From Eudorina sp. 2006-703-Eu-15 (lineage: Eukaryota > Chlorophyta > Chlorophyceae > Chlamydomonadales > Volvocaceae): a DNA stretch of 64,000 bases. Below the pieces are notes generated by a model that was not told where the DNA came from, searched no databases, and was given only the letters and a program-made list of their open reading frames with translations. The position numbers were made by a program, and so were the translations under genes. The stretch covers positions 558,001-622,000 of the forward strand of contig BDSI01000016.1 in assembly GCA_003117195.1 (NCBI GenBank), in the 5' to 3' direction. Shown piece after piece: positions 12,401-23,600 of the stretch (positions are counted from its first letter, which is position 1; each line of letters begins with the position of its first letter).

Positions 12401-15400
12401 GAGGGGGAGCCAGTGTACGGTGGACGAGCACGCACGCATTGCATGCGGCGGCGGCGCCGCCGGCGGCGCCGCCTCGAGGCCCCATCCTCTCCCCCGGTCC
12501 CCCCGGCGGCTTCCACCCTGCCTACCCGCCTCACCTCCACTCCAATCCACGTTCCCCCCGTCTGTCTAAACTGGGCCACTCGGGCACTTGCGGAATCATA
12601 GATTTGCACCCCATCCAAACCCCATCCAACACACCACCCAAACACCATCCCAGGTTCCCCGCCCCCGCGCCCGCCCCCGGCCGGCCTCCCCCTCACGCCC
12701 TCTGCCACCAACCCCCACCATGTAGAGCTTGGGCAGGTGCAGCAGCGACAGCGAGTAGAACACGGACGCCACGTTGAGCGAGCCGTTGCGGGCCCTGTGT
12801 ACGGCAGGTGTGAGGAGCAGGTCTAAAGCACAAGCAACCACTCACTCACTCTCACACACAACAAAAGACACACCAAACGACGCACGAGGCGGTGAATCGG
12901 CGGGATCTGATCCGTGTGGGCGTGCCGTGAGATGTAGAAACCAAGAGGGGAAACTCGTCCACGCAGAAAAGGGGAAAGGAGAGGGGAAAGGAAAGCGGGG
13001 ACGCACGCGAGGGTGCGCCCCTGAGGGCGGCCCACCGGCGGCTGACGACGCACTGCCGGGGGGCCAAGGGGCCACCTGTGAAGACGACGACGCGGCGACA
13101 CGACAGGCCCACTCCGTACATCTGCCGTACCCACCCACCTGTACACAGCGAAAGTTACGAAGGCCACGATAGGCGTGATGCAGAACTGCATGGCGAAGTT
13201 GACGGCCCGGATGCGCTGCATACGGCGGCTGAAGTGGGTCTCCCGGGCGCGAATGGAGCGGAGGGCGTCGGTGAAGGGCTCCTGGAGGTGTGTGTGTGTG
13301 GGGGGGGGAGATGGGGCGGTTTGTTGGTGTGGGGTGGTTGGGTTTTAGAGGACGGTTTGCGGCGGTTTCGATGGGTTTTAGGAAGGGCTGCCGGGCCGTG
13401 TGTGTGTGTGTGTGTGCACAGCGGAGAGGCTTAAGGACAAGGGGCCAGGAGAGCCGGGATCGCGAGTTTGCGGTGGTCCAAGACCCGAGGGAGGAGGGCT
13501 GCAGCAGCAGCCGCAGGGGGTCAAACGGGTGACATCACGAAGAATCCATGAATCACGAAACAAGTGTACTTCAGGATCCACCGCCTCACGCCTAATTGGG
13601 CGGCGTCCTATGAATGCACACACGCAAGCAGGCACGTGCCCCTGTCCTGCCGGCGGCCGACCGCATGTCCCCCCTTGGGCCCCCGCCCCGGCCCTCATCC
13701 GCTCCTCAAGGCCCTTCCGCCCCTCTCCCCCTCTTCCCTCCCAACCCCTCTTTCCCCCTCACCTCCCAGCTCAACATCTTCATGGCCAGACAGCCCTCCA
13801 CCACCTCGCCCGCCAAACGGACGCGCTCGTCCGTACACCGGGCCGTGTTCCGCCTGTGTGCGCGTGCGTGTGTGTGGCAAGCGTGTTCAGCGGGGAGAAT
13901 GGGGTCAAGAAGAGAGGAGGGGAAGGCGGAGTGCCCCGCCGTTACGGACCCCGTCAAGGACCCCGTCAAGGACCCCGTCAAGGACCCCGTCAAGGACCCC
14001 GTCAAGGACCCCTGCGGCCCCCGCGAACCCTAGGGTTCCCCGAACAGGATAACCCCACGCCCCACACCCCCACGCCTCCCCCCCACACACACATCGACTG
14101 TTGCGCTGGACTTCACTTTTCGCGGCTCAGTTATCTTTTACACACCCAAGCAACACCCCCACACACAAGCACTCATACACACGCGCACCTGAGTCCACCG
14201 ATGTAACGCACCAGCGCGCTCTGCAGCGGGATCATGGCCAATGAGGTGGCCACCCCCGCCAGGGCGGACACGAAGTCCAGCTCCAGACTGACCTGCAGCA
14301 CAAGTACGACAAAAGTACGGCAGAGCAGTAAGGCAGAGTGCGGCACAGCATGTGACATGTGATGAGAGGAGGCACCCCGCATCTCCGCTACGCGCGCAAC
14401 GGTGTGACGGACCCGTGGGTCAGCACGCCAACACCCACCCACCATGAGCAGCACCATGGCCAGCTCCAGGGGGGATGCCCACAGGAAGATCCAAAACGGC
14501 ATCGCGTCGTCGAATCTGCGCCAGTTGTTGGATCGGCGGGCCAAGAGAGGGTCCGCCCCCCGGGAATTCACAAGAAGGGAATATTGGGGCGGTGAATGGA
14601 TAGTAATCAATAACCAAGTCAATGCTATACAGGGTGACTGCAGGCATTCGGGCTCCTCCGCCCGCAGTCAGGTGCCCACAGGCAGGCTGCGCTGCCGGAA
14701 ACCACGGCAGCACCCTTTCCACCCCTCCTCCGTCCTCCTCCTCCACCCGCTCCTCAATCCATGAACCAATCACCTCTTGCTGAACAAAGAATGCGCTCTT
14801 GACCTCTCTGTCGTCAAAAATCAGGGCAGCAACACCCAGCAGCCGCAGCCGCAGCCGCCCCCACCGGACCTTTGCTCTGGCAGAAGCACAGTTTCAATAT
14901 GTCTACCAATTTCCTACACCCCCCCGTACCTGCGCACGTCGTTGGACACCAAATTGACCACATGGCCGGTGGAGAGAGCGCTCACAGCGGCGCTGTTCAG
15001 GCGGAGAACCTGTGGCGCGCCGGGGTAGCCGGGGAGGGTATAGGAAATTGGGGCCGGGGAGGGTATAGGAAATTGGGGCCGGGGAGGGGGACAGGAAGCC
15101 AGTGGGTGGCGCAGGACTGACTGACTGACTGCCAGAGGGAGGCGTTTGTGGGGCGGCGGTGCGCGGGACGGCGAGTATGGCCAAGGGTGCTGGAGGTAAC
15201 CACCTTTCCTCTGGCAGCAGCAGCGCAGTTTGAACATGTCCATCAATTTCCCATACCCCTCCCCACACATCAATCGCCGCAGGGCACGGCACGGCACGGC
15301 ACACGCACGACCCCCCCGGCTCCCCGCTCACCTTTGCGTGGATGGCCGCCACGGCCTGCTGCCTCATGTTGAAACCCGCCCGCATCCCTATCCTGCGATC

Positions 15401-18400
15401 GGGGGTAAATTGAATCGGGGGTAAATTGAAAAAAGAAATAATGCGATCGGGGTACTGTATGTGGCCGGCGGTGGTGATACCGTAGTGGCGGTTTGGGCCA
15501 GTGGGTGGGTGGGTGGGTTGGGAGATTGTTTGTGAGGGTTTGAGAGCCAAAACACGTCGAGGACGGCCGCACGGGTGGGCGCCGTACATAACAATCCACA
15601 ACCATCCAGGGTTTGCAGGAAGGATCCAGGGGACGGCCCATGCTCCTCAGCATTGACCAGGGGCGGCACACCGACCCAAGACGAGACTGTGCTCCCCCAG
15701 ACGCTGTATCAGGACGTTAACATGGGTCGCCGCCGTCCTGCCCTCGCTGTTTTGGTTGACATGAGGGGGTCTGTCACCAGAACAGCTGGGCGGGGGGCCG
15801 CTGTCACCAGAACAGCTGGGCGGGGGGCCGCTGTCACCAGAACAGCTGGGCGGGGGGCCGCTGTCACCAGAACAGCTGGCTGGGCGGGGGGCCGCTGTCA
15901 CCAGTACAGCTGGGCGGGGGGCCGCTGTCACCAGTACAGCTGGGCGGGGGGGTCTGTCACCAGTACAGCTGGGCGGGGGGCCGCTGTCACCAGTACAGCT
16001 GGGCGGGGGGGTCTGTCACCAGTACAGCTGGGCGGGGGGCCGCTGTCACCAGAACAGCTGGGCGGGGGGGTCTGTCACCAGTACAGCTGGGCGGGGGGTC
16101 TGTCACCAGAACAGCTGGGCGGGAGGGGGGCCCATAGGGAATTGGTAAGACACACTCATGGGGGCCCGGCGCTGGTGCGCGCTCACCAGAACAGCTGGTG
16201 GTGGATGATGACCATCGAGTAGCCGCACACTCCCAGCACCACCGCCCACACCCAGCCCTGCCACTGCGGCGGCGCCAGGTCGGCATCGTAGTCCTGCGGA
16301 CGAGGGGAGGGGAGGGCAGGGGAGGGTTCGATCGATCAACTGGCTGTCTGAACTCGCTAAGCGATGGGACCGGTCGGATCGGTCGCTGTCTCTAGATTGA
16401 CAAAGAACAGGACCGGTGGTGTTGTGTCGGTCGTGCAATCGGTCGGGTCGGTGTAGCACAGCACATCACATCACATCACAGCCGGGGAGACGTACGTCCC
16501 GGTCGGTGCCCGGCTGCCCACACCACACCACACCACACCAGACCACACCACACCACACCACACCAGACCACACCACACCAGACCACACCACACCACACCA
16601 GACCACACCACACCACACCACACCACGAGCCCGAGAATATGTATCTGCACCTGGGCTCGGTCGGTCGGGCTCCTTTCCTGACCACGAGCCCGCTCACAGC
16701 CTGATGTCCCCCGCCGCCCCGAGCCCAAGAGGACCTTTGCCAGGGGCCTTTAGACGCACCCCAGGAGGACAGTTCCGGATTCCTTAGTCAGACTGTCCCG
16801 CGCGGGGCGATTGGAGCAGCCCCAGGAGGGTTACGGACATGCCGGGGTCTAGGGGAGGGCCCCGGGGCCCTCCCTTTCTTGTGGGGTACAGGCGAACGGC
16901 CAGGACAGCACACCGCAGTCCCCCTTGCGACCCCCCAGCCCCTCCTCCAGGCCCCCTCCTCCAGGCCCCCTCCGCACCCACCCCGACCCGACCCCCCTCA
17001 GCTCCCCCTCCCTCAGCTCCGGCGCGGGTTACCTGCAGCCAGCGGAGGAACTGCCGCAGCGCCACCGGGGTACCCAGCCTGAGGGTGTGGGGACGCGCGG
17101 CGGTGAGAAGCGCGGGCGGCGGGGGCATCCGCACTGCGGTACGACGGATCTCGCTTGCATGGCAGCACAGCGTTGCGGGTCCATGCAGCCATGGCCGCGT
17201 GCACCGCACGCAGCCTTGCGCACTGACCTTGACCAGGGGGAAGGACTGGCGATTTGGGTTCCGGAGCCCGCCGGGGCCCCCTCACAGGGCTAGCTGGGCC
17301 TCTCCACAGGGCAGGATCCTTTCTCCTCCAAACAGCGCCGCTTGCCCTTGCCTGCCAGGTCGCTGTACCTCTTGGCCTCACCTCCCCTCCCCTTCTAAAA
17401 GCTCCCTCCCCCCGTCCTGTGGCCACGTCACTGACCCGTACACATCCGGACACCACCCCGACCTGCGCCGCACTTCCACGCAGCCGTTCGCTCCCCAGCT
17501 CGGCGGTGCATACGGCCTGCGCCCCTCGCGGCCCAGAACCCACGCCCCCGCGTCAACCCAAATCAACCAGGCACAGTGTCGGTCTGCCAGGCACAGTGTC
17601 GGTCTGCCAGTCTCCTCATCGTCGCGCCCGCGGGGCTCTGCTCCCTCCTCACCTCTGCCCCACCTCCACCAGCACCCAGATGGACTCCATCACCATGGGC
17701 CACCAGTACAGCCGCAGCAGGGTGATACCGGTGAGGGTGGTCCAGGGCTTCCGGGCCGGCTGGGAGCTCCCGGGGGCGGGGGCGTACCGTGCCTTACATG
17801 GGGAGAGGAGCCGCCAGGGTGGAAGGCGACGGAGGGTTGCGGGGTGGGGCGAGACGAGGATGGAATGAATCAAGGGGTTAGCGCAAACAAGTTCAAATTG
17901 GCAAATGTGGGCTCACCGTAATTCTATCGTGCCCTTTGGGCGCTAGTCTCGTCGACTCCTGTTAATGCGGTATTGCAAACCAGTGCTTTTGGGCGTTTTG
18001 TTTGCCCTTGGGCCTCCGGCTCGTATGGGTATGTGCAGGTATGGGGTTACGCACCCCCAACCATGTAACACACACACACACACACACACAAATTGGCACG
18101 TGCGCTTTGCACACGGAGATGATTGGCTGGACAAAGGCCATCCCGTAGACCGTGCACGACGGTTACCGCGCCCACAGTACAAAAGTGGCGGATACGTGCA
18201 ATTGTGGGGCGAGGGGCCTTGCAGCAGGCGTGGCCTCATGTACCAACCTATCAGGCCTGGGTAGGCCCCCCGACAGTGATTGTGTGGTCCACGTCCCCCC
18301 AGACAGTATTGTGGCAAATTGTGGTATAAGCAAATAGTATACCTTGACTTCCTCATAGACCCGCCCGAATTTTGCTGCGAGCGCATGGGCTTCATCACTG

Positions 18401-18567
18401 GACGGCGTCAACCACTCAACGTCGTTCTCCTCAAGAGGCCGACATGCTGCTAGTTCTATCAATGGATTCACGTATGAAAAGAAAAGACGGCTCAACCACG
18501 AGGCGTCCGCATAGTTCTTCGCGAGCAAAGGCGCCTGGTCCTTTGGAAGTCCTGGTGCTCCCGTCAT
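3421..18567 (-). CDS. ABCC: ABC transporter, subfamily C (MRP type), 26 exons, 1651 aa
   Basis: Full-size ABCC exporter, TMD1-NBD1-TMD2-NBD2 without a TMD0; the family uses ATP to export conjugates from cytosol to vacuole or outside. Exons (minus): 18567-18343, 17759-17653, 17078-17033, 16293-16187, 15392-15332, 15009-14930, 14515-14443, 14292-14189, 13853-13763, 13281-13139, 12794-12719, 12285-11476, 11144-10976, 10672-10474, 10296-9482, 9232-9034, 8179-8057, 7652-7593, 7342-7087, 6784-6675, 6380-6287, 5957-5892, 5533-5368, 5075-4642, 4240-4181, 3702-3421. All phases agree. NBD1: A-loop Trp 494, Walker [10 protein letters not shown] at 595, LSGGQ at 696, Walker B ending DD (721) instead of DE, the usual degenerate MRP site. 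NBD2: GRTGSGKSS at 1416, [14 protein letters not shown] at 1540, H-loop His 1581. Low-complexity inserts lie before Walker A and between NBD1 and TMD2. The start ATG opens directly onto the conserved [12 protein letters not shown] segment. The substrate cannot be inferred. Confidence 0.95.
5140..5262. repeat. GGTA tetranucleotide array in an ABCC intron
   Basis: About 30 tandem GGTA units with one GATA interruption near 5225. It lies between ABCC exons 24 and 25, close to the acceptor of exon 25 (5075), so in transcript sense it reads as TACC repeats in the distal intron. All minus-strand frames stay open across it, which creates spurious ORFs. Confidence 0.97.
6617..6652. repeat. CCAA tetranucleotide repeat
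   Basis: About nine tandem ACCA/CCAA units in an intron of the ABCC gene, just downstream in transcript sense of the exon ending at 6675. Confidence 0.9.
8583..8945. repeat. Minisatellite of about 60 bp, five close copies plus one degenerate
   Basis: Tandem units about 60 bp long share the core CCATTCTGCGTTTTTCTCAT followed by a C-rich block and a TTGAAAAA tract. Close copies begin near 8656, 8718, 8778, 8841 and 8902, and a degenerate one near 8585. The array is in the ABCC intron between the exons at 9232-9034 and 8179-8057. Confidence 0.93.
13945..14012. repeat. 12-bp minisatellite in an ABCC intron
   Basis: About five to six head-to-tail copies of AAGGACCCCGTC in the intron between the ABCC exons at 14292-14189 and 13853-13763. 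Confidence 0.92.
15771..16122. repeat. 30-bp minisatellite carrying copies of a splice donor
   Basis: Twelve copies, 28-34 bp apart, of a unit starting CTGTCACCAGAACAGCTGGG (six copies) or with AGTACAGC in place of AGAACAGC (six copies), each followed by a G-run. On the minus (sense) strand each exact unit contains CCAGCTGTTCTGGTGA, the 16 nt spanning the end of ABCC exon 4 and its GTGA donor (16187/16186). The array therefore appears to derive from the exon 4 splice junction just upstream in the transcript. Confidence 0.95.
16515..16627. repeat. CCACA/CCAGA simple repeat
   Basis: Imperfect 5-bp ACCAC units with regularly placed ACCAG variants form a higher-order pattern. It lies in the ABCC intron between the exons at 17078-17033 and 16293-16187. 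Confidence 0.93.
18069..18091. repeat. CA dinucleotide repeat
   Basis: Eleven or so CA units in ABCC intron 1, between the exons at 18567-18343 and 17759-17653. Confidence 0.9.
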
Positions 18568-20646
18568 TTTGCGTACAAGTCATACCATGAACAAATAGGT
18601 ATACACCATGCAACAACAATTAGCTTAACCGCGGTTTTGGTCTTGAGAACATTTGACTAATTTGTTGTGAGCGAGTGGTAGCAAAGGCTTGAACATGGGC
18701 AGAAGGACACCGACGACCACGTCATAGTTTGGGCAGAACCAAATCGGTTCTAAACGCGTCAGCAATTTTGCACCACACACGTCATTACCTAATTTGTACG
18801 ATGACAAGACTGCTGCCGGGAGCGCGGTGCGGTACCTTACCTGACCTGCGCCCTGACCTGACGCCTCCGAGCGGCCGACTACCGAATTTAATCCTCTGCA
18901 GGATCTCCGCCACCTTCCGCGCCATCTGCCCATCTCGCGCCGCCTGGCCAGCCGCCAGCGGACCGGGGAGACTTCCCGATTCGCCACCCCGCGCACATCC
19001 GCACTCCTGCCCCCGCCCCCTGCACCAACACCTCTTGACCTTCGGTAATGCCGCGCCCGGGTCCCGACAAAACACACCACGGTGTGAGATCCGGGCCGCA
19101 AGTTTTTGACGTGTGTGTAATGTAGCCCCCTCGCTTGGGAGGACAGCAAGCGGTGCACCGGTGCGTGGCGGTGCAGTCGAGGAGCAGGTGCGTGGCGGCA
19201 GTTGGTGGTTTGTCAGGCACCGTTGGTGGTTTGCCCGTTGCGGTTCCCGGTGCAGATTGGTCAGTGCGTAACCCTCATTGGGGCCTGACCCATAGGGAGA
19301 TCGGGGGGGGATCGGTGTTCAACGACTGGTTACAGCGGACCCATGATTGGGTGACATCCGCCAGCTCCTGCCAGCTGCCACCACAACCGGGCAGGGCAGT
19401 CGGTCGGTCGACAGGCGACGAGACCACCTGCTCCCGCTTGCCTGCCTACCTGCCACTTTGGTCCACTTTGGTCTTTGATTGGATGAATCTGATTGATTCA
19501 CTTGCGCGGTAAAATCAGCACATCGCAATCTCTCTCTCGCCGCAACGACCCACATCGCACAGGACGTCGGCCGGTGGGAAAAAAGCAGAAGCGGCGGCAG
19601 CAGCACCAGCCGCCTGCTGCAGGGTAATACGCAACGCCCAACATCGCCTCCACGTCCGACGCAACTCTCGTGCAACATGGCCGTACAATGGGCCGTACGA
19701 TCTCATCATGTCAACTCCACTTGTGCTGCCCATCCAGTGTACAACCGAGCCACGGCCCTGCCCTGCCCCGCTCACTGCCTTTTTTGTTCCGAGGGCCCGA
19801 CGGGGCCCAAAGATTCGCCGAAGGAATCACCCACCCTGCTCTGCATCCGCCATGCAGGTTTTGGCAAATGCAAATCACCCACCCTGCCGGTCCACTTCGC
19901 AACCTGTCACGCAGCCATCAAATCTACCAATCCACTAATCTACCAATTGAAGCACTATCCACAACGACGGGATAAGCTTTCTGTATCAATCTCGTGGGAA
20001 AAAGGAAAATGGGTTTCATGGGGGACAACCGCGTCCCCGTGCCGCACCGCGCAGGGTTTTAGCCCCAGCTAGTTCAACCGCTCTCAACCCACGGCACTCC
20101 TCCCAACCCTCTCCCACATTTTGCGCTCAACAGTCCTCCCGGCGCGGGTGTGTGGCCCGTGTGTGTGTGTGTGTGTTTCGTATCACTCGCCGTGGCCCCC
20201 CCTGGTCCCCCCTCGCCCCTCCCCCACTTGTGTTCCTCTCACGATGCGAAATTGCCGTACATAAGATCCGTACATGCCGCCGCCGCCCACCGCCGCTGCC
20301 GACGCGAGTCGCATTCGCTCGGTGCAGCTACCCAACCCCCGCCCCCGTGTGTGTACGGCCCCCCTCCCGTCATCATCTAGAGGCAAGTTGTGCAAACAGT
20401 TCCTATCCCCTTGCGGGCTGGTGTTGCGGGCCGGTGTTGTGGAGGTACCTCAGCATCGTATCACGCTCCGGAACCTCGCGCAGTAGCGCGGGGCGGCGCG
20501 GCACGCACCGCCCCACACACCACCCTACACCCAAGCAGCAGCACCACCACCACCACCGGATGCGGCCCGACAGCTTTCCTCCTCTCCCGCAACGAGCAGG
20601 GCACAAAATCGAGTCACACAGGCCGCCCAAGGCCCCGGCCCGCTTT
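18568..20646. other. Stretch between the ABCC start and the KCS stop, no gene recognised
   Basis: It should hold the ABCC promoter and 5' UTR and the 3' UTR of the ketoacyl-CoA synthase gene, both on the minus strand. A GT repeat sits at about 20157-20176, and a short direct repeat AATCACCCACCCTGC occurs twice near 19827 and 19875. The open frames here (for example 19135-19512 on plus) have no recognisable domain and no splice-site support. Confidence 0.5.
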
Positions 20647-23600
20647 TCACCAGAAGCGCTGGAAGAGGGCGGAGGGGTGGGCCCCCGGGAGGGAGATGCC
20701 GCCCTGCGCCGCGAAGACGCGGAAGAGCAGCGCCAGCAGCAGCGCCAGGATGGCGAGCGACAGCAGCCGCAGCCCGATGTGCAGCGACCCGTGGGACACG
20801 TTGGCCAGGCGGGTGCGGTCGCCCGCCTCGGCGCGCATGCGCCAGGCGTCGTGCACGTCCTCGATGTCGCGCAGCGCCTGCAGAGTCCCCCGGAAAAGGA
20901 ATGTCAGTTGTGGCGTGGTAAAATATGATAATGTAATAAATGCTGAGGAAGAAGAGAATGTTGTGCTCCGCGCGCATCTACAAGGCCGTCTCTTTACATA
21001 ATGGAGCAGGTAGGCATCGGCAGATAACACGGCCCCTAGACGCGGAGAGTTCTTGAGGCAATCGATGCCACCTCAAGAGCAGTCCTTTATTCAAAAGAGA
21101 AATGCCGCACCGGCACCGGACTGGCATCCCGCGTCAACACCGGTGACGCACCGGCAACACACCGGTCCCCCTCTCCCTCCTCCCGCCGCCAAGTTCCCGT
21201 TTCTCGCCCAACCGCGCGCGACCCGCGGGTCACACCGGCGCAGACGCCTTCCCTCCCCGCCCCCTGTGGGTCTTAAACCTCACATACAACAGCTCACCCG
21301 CCAGACGTTGACGCCACACTTGATTCCGGAGCCGACGCCGATCTGCAGCACCTTGTCGCCCCGGCGCACGCCGCGCAGGCTCTCCACGCAGGCCAGGGTG
21401 TACCAGGTGGTGGAGGAGGAGACGTTGCCGAAGTAGCGCAGCACCATGCGCGAGGGCCACAGGTAGTCCTCGCTCAGCCTGAGGTTCTTGCCGATGCCGT
21501 CCAGCACCTTGGCACCGCCTGCAATGAGGTGCGCCAAGACGGGGACGGGGTGTTGTGTGCGTGTGTGGAATGTTGTGGGAGGATGACGGCGTCCTGCTCC
21601 CCTGGGGGTGCTGTCGTACAGCTGCCGTACAGTTCGCGCACCTTTCGAACAGTGTGAAGCGACATTTTTTTCTTCGTACCGAAACACGTGCTGGACGCTT
21701 TTGAGTGCGCGGGTGCCTGGTGCGCGACCCCCATGTACGTCCATGTACGTCCATGTACGGCAACCCGGGGCAAACCCAGCCCTGCCCCCGAGCCTCCCTC
21801 TCCTGCCTCCTGGTCATCGCCCCCTCCCTCGCCTCCGCCGCACCCCTCCCTCCCTCCCTCCCTTCCTGCGCCCTGCGCCCTGCCGACGTCCTGTCGTCCC
21901 TCCCTCCCTGCAGCCCTCCCCCCGCAGTGCCCGCCCCTCAACCCTGTTCCCGCCTCCCTCCCCCACAGGGGCTCTCCGCTTCTCACCCGCGTGGATGAGG
22001 AAGTGGTTGATGCACTCGGAGAAGCAGGGCGAGTAGGGCTCCACCTGCTTCTTGAGCACCTTGCGCTGGACGTGGTTCCAGGCGAAATCCAGGATCTGGC
22101 TCCAGTTCAAGATCCTGGGGCCCACCTGCGGCGTAAACCGCACCACGCGCCGAACACGGGCGGGGTGAGCGCTGCGCGGGCGGTCACCGGGCAGTTGCCA
22201 ACGAAACGAGGAAACGGTCTTCCGACGTTTCATTATCACCTTGTGCCTTCAGCACCCGGCGCCTTGGCATCATTGATGCGCGAGACGAACCGTATTACTT
22301 GGCCCGGCGGCTCAGCAGCCCCCCCGCTAGAGAGACACGCCGTCCGTCCGTGCATGTATCGACCCGGCGGCGCCGCACCCTTCGTTCTTTTCCAATTTGC
22401 TTTTGTCTGTCTGGGCTGTACCGTATGTATCCACTCCTGCGACCCCTCGCTCGGTCGGACACCGCACCGCACCTTCATCATGGCTATGGTGAGGCCCTTG
22501 GACGCCTCCTTGACCACGTTGAGCCCCAGGTAGATGCCGTTGAGGCCCTCGTCGTCGGGGCCGTACCAGATGCACCTGGTGCCGTACAGGCCGTCAGTAC
22601 AACCGCACACAGCCGGCGCAGTGTTACAGCCGGTCACATGGTTTTCTCGATTTTCGACAGGGTTGCATACGTAATCGCGTACGGGGCGACAAGCCTACAC
22701 GGCACTGGCATTATCCGCCCGTCGCAACTATAAAATACGGTATCCTATCGCATAATGCGCTCTTTATGAAATCCAAAGCAAAGCCCCTTTGCGCCGGGCC
22801 GCCTGCGCAATCACAAGTGTGTGCCATGTACGACGCGCGGGGTCCGCTGTAACGTGATGGATTCACTCAGTCCATTTGGACCGCCTGCTGTGGGGGGTTA
22901 CCGACACGTCGACACGTCGCCCCCCCTTCCGCCGTACAGTACGGCATGGTACGGGGCAGCCTCTGCTCACTTGTACGCGTCATCCGCTGCGCCGACGTGC
23001 ACGCGCACGCGGTTCTCCAGTCGGTACTTGGCCTTGCGCGCCAGCGCGGGCTTGTTGGTCATGACCATGGCGGCGGCCCCCATGCGGAACAGCACGTTGG
23101 TCACCAGGCGGTGCTTGTCGCGGCCCTTGTAGAAGGCGGGCGTGGTGGTCTCGTTGGTCACGAACAGCGCGGTGGAGTTGGGGTGGGCCTGCGGGTCGGG
23201 TGCGGGTGGGGTGCGGGTGTTGATTTTCTTGCCGGAGACTGGGAAAGACCACGAATGGACGCCGGGGGATGTGGTGGGGGAGGTGGTGAGCAAAGCAAAG
23301 CGGTCGGCGAATCCCAGAGAACACCTTAACCAGCGACCCAAGGAACGATCCAGCCGATCTATTCTTGTCCTCCCATGCATGATGATCGAAGTGCAAGGCT
23401 TGCCGCACAACATGCTGTACAATATGCCGTGCATCATCCCGTACAACATGCCTTGAGCAGGTCGGCCACCAGGTTGCACCCGACGACGCCGTTGGCGCAG
23501 CCCATGCCGCCCAGGTGGTAGGAGTGGATGTCCTTGCGCAGCCCGAAGGCGTTGACCACCATTGACGCGATGGAGGGCGTGGGGCAGTAGATGGAGCAGG

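Noticed and set aside
15771..16122. CRISPR-like array
   Set aside because: Units are directly tandem with no unique spacers, inside an intron of a nuclear gene.
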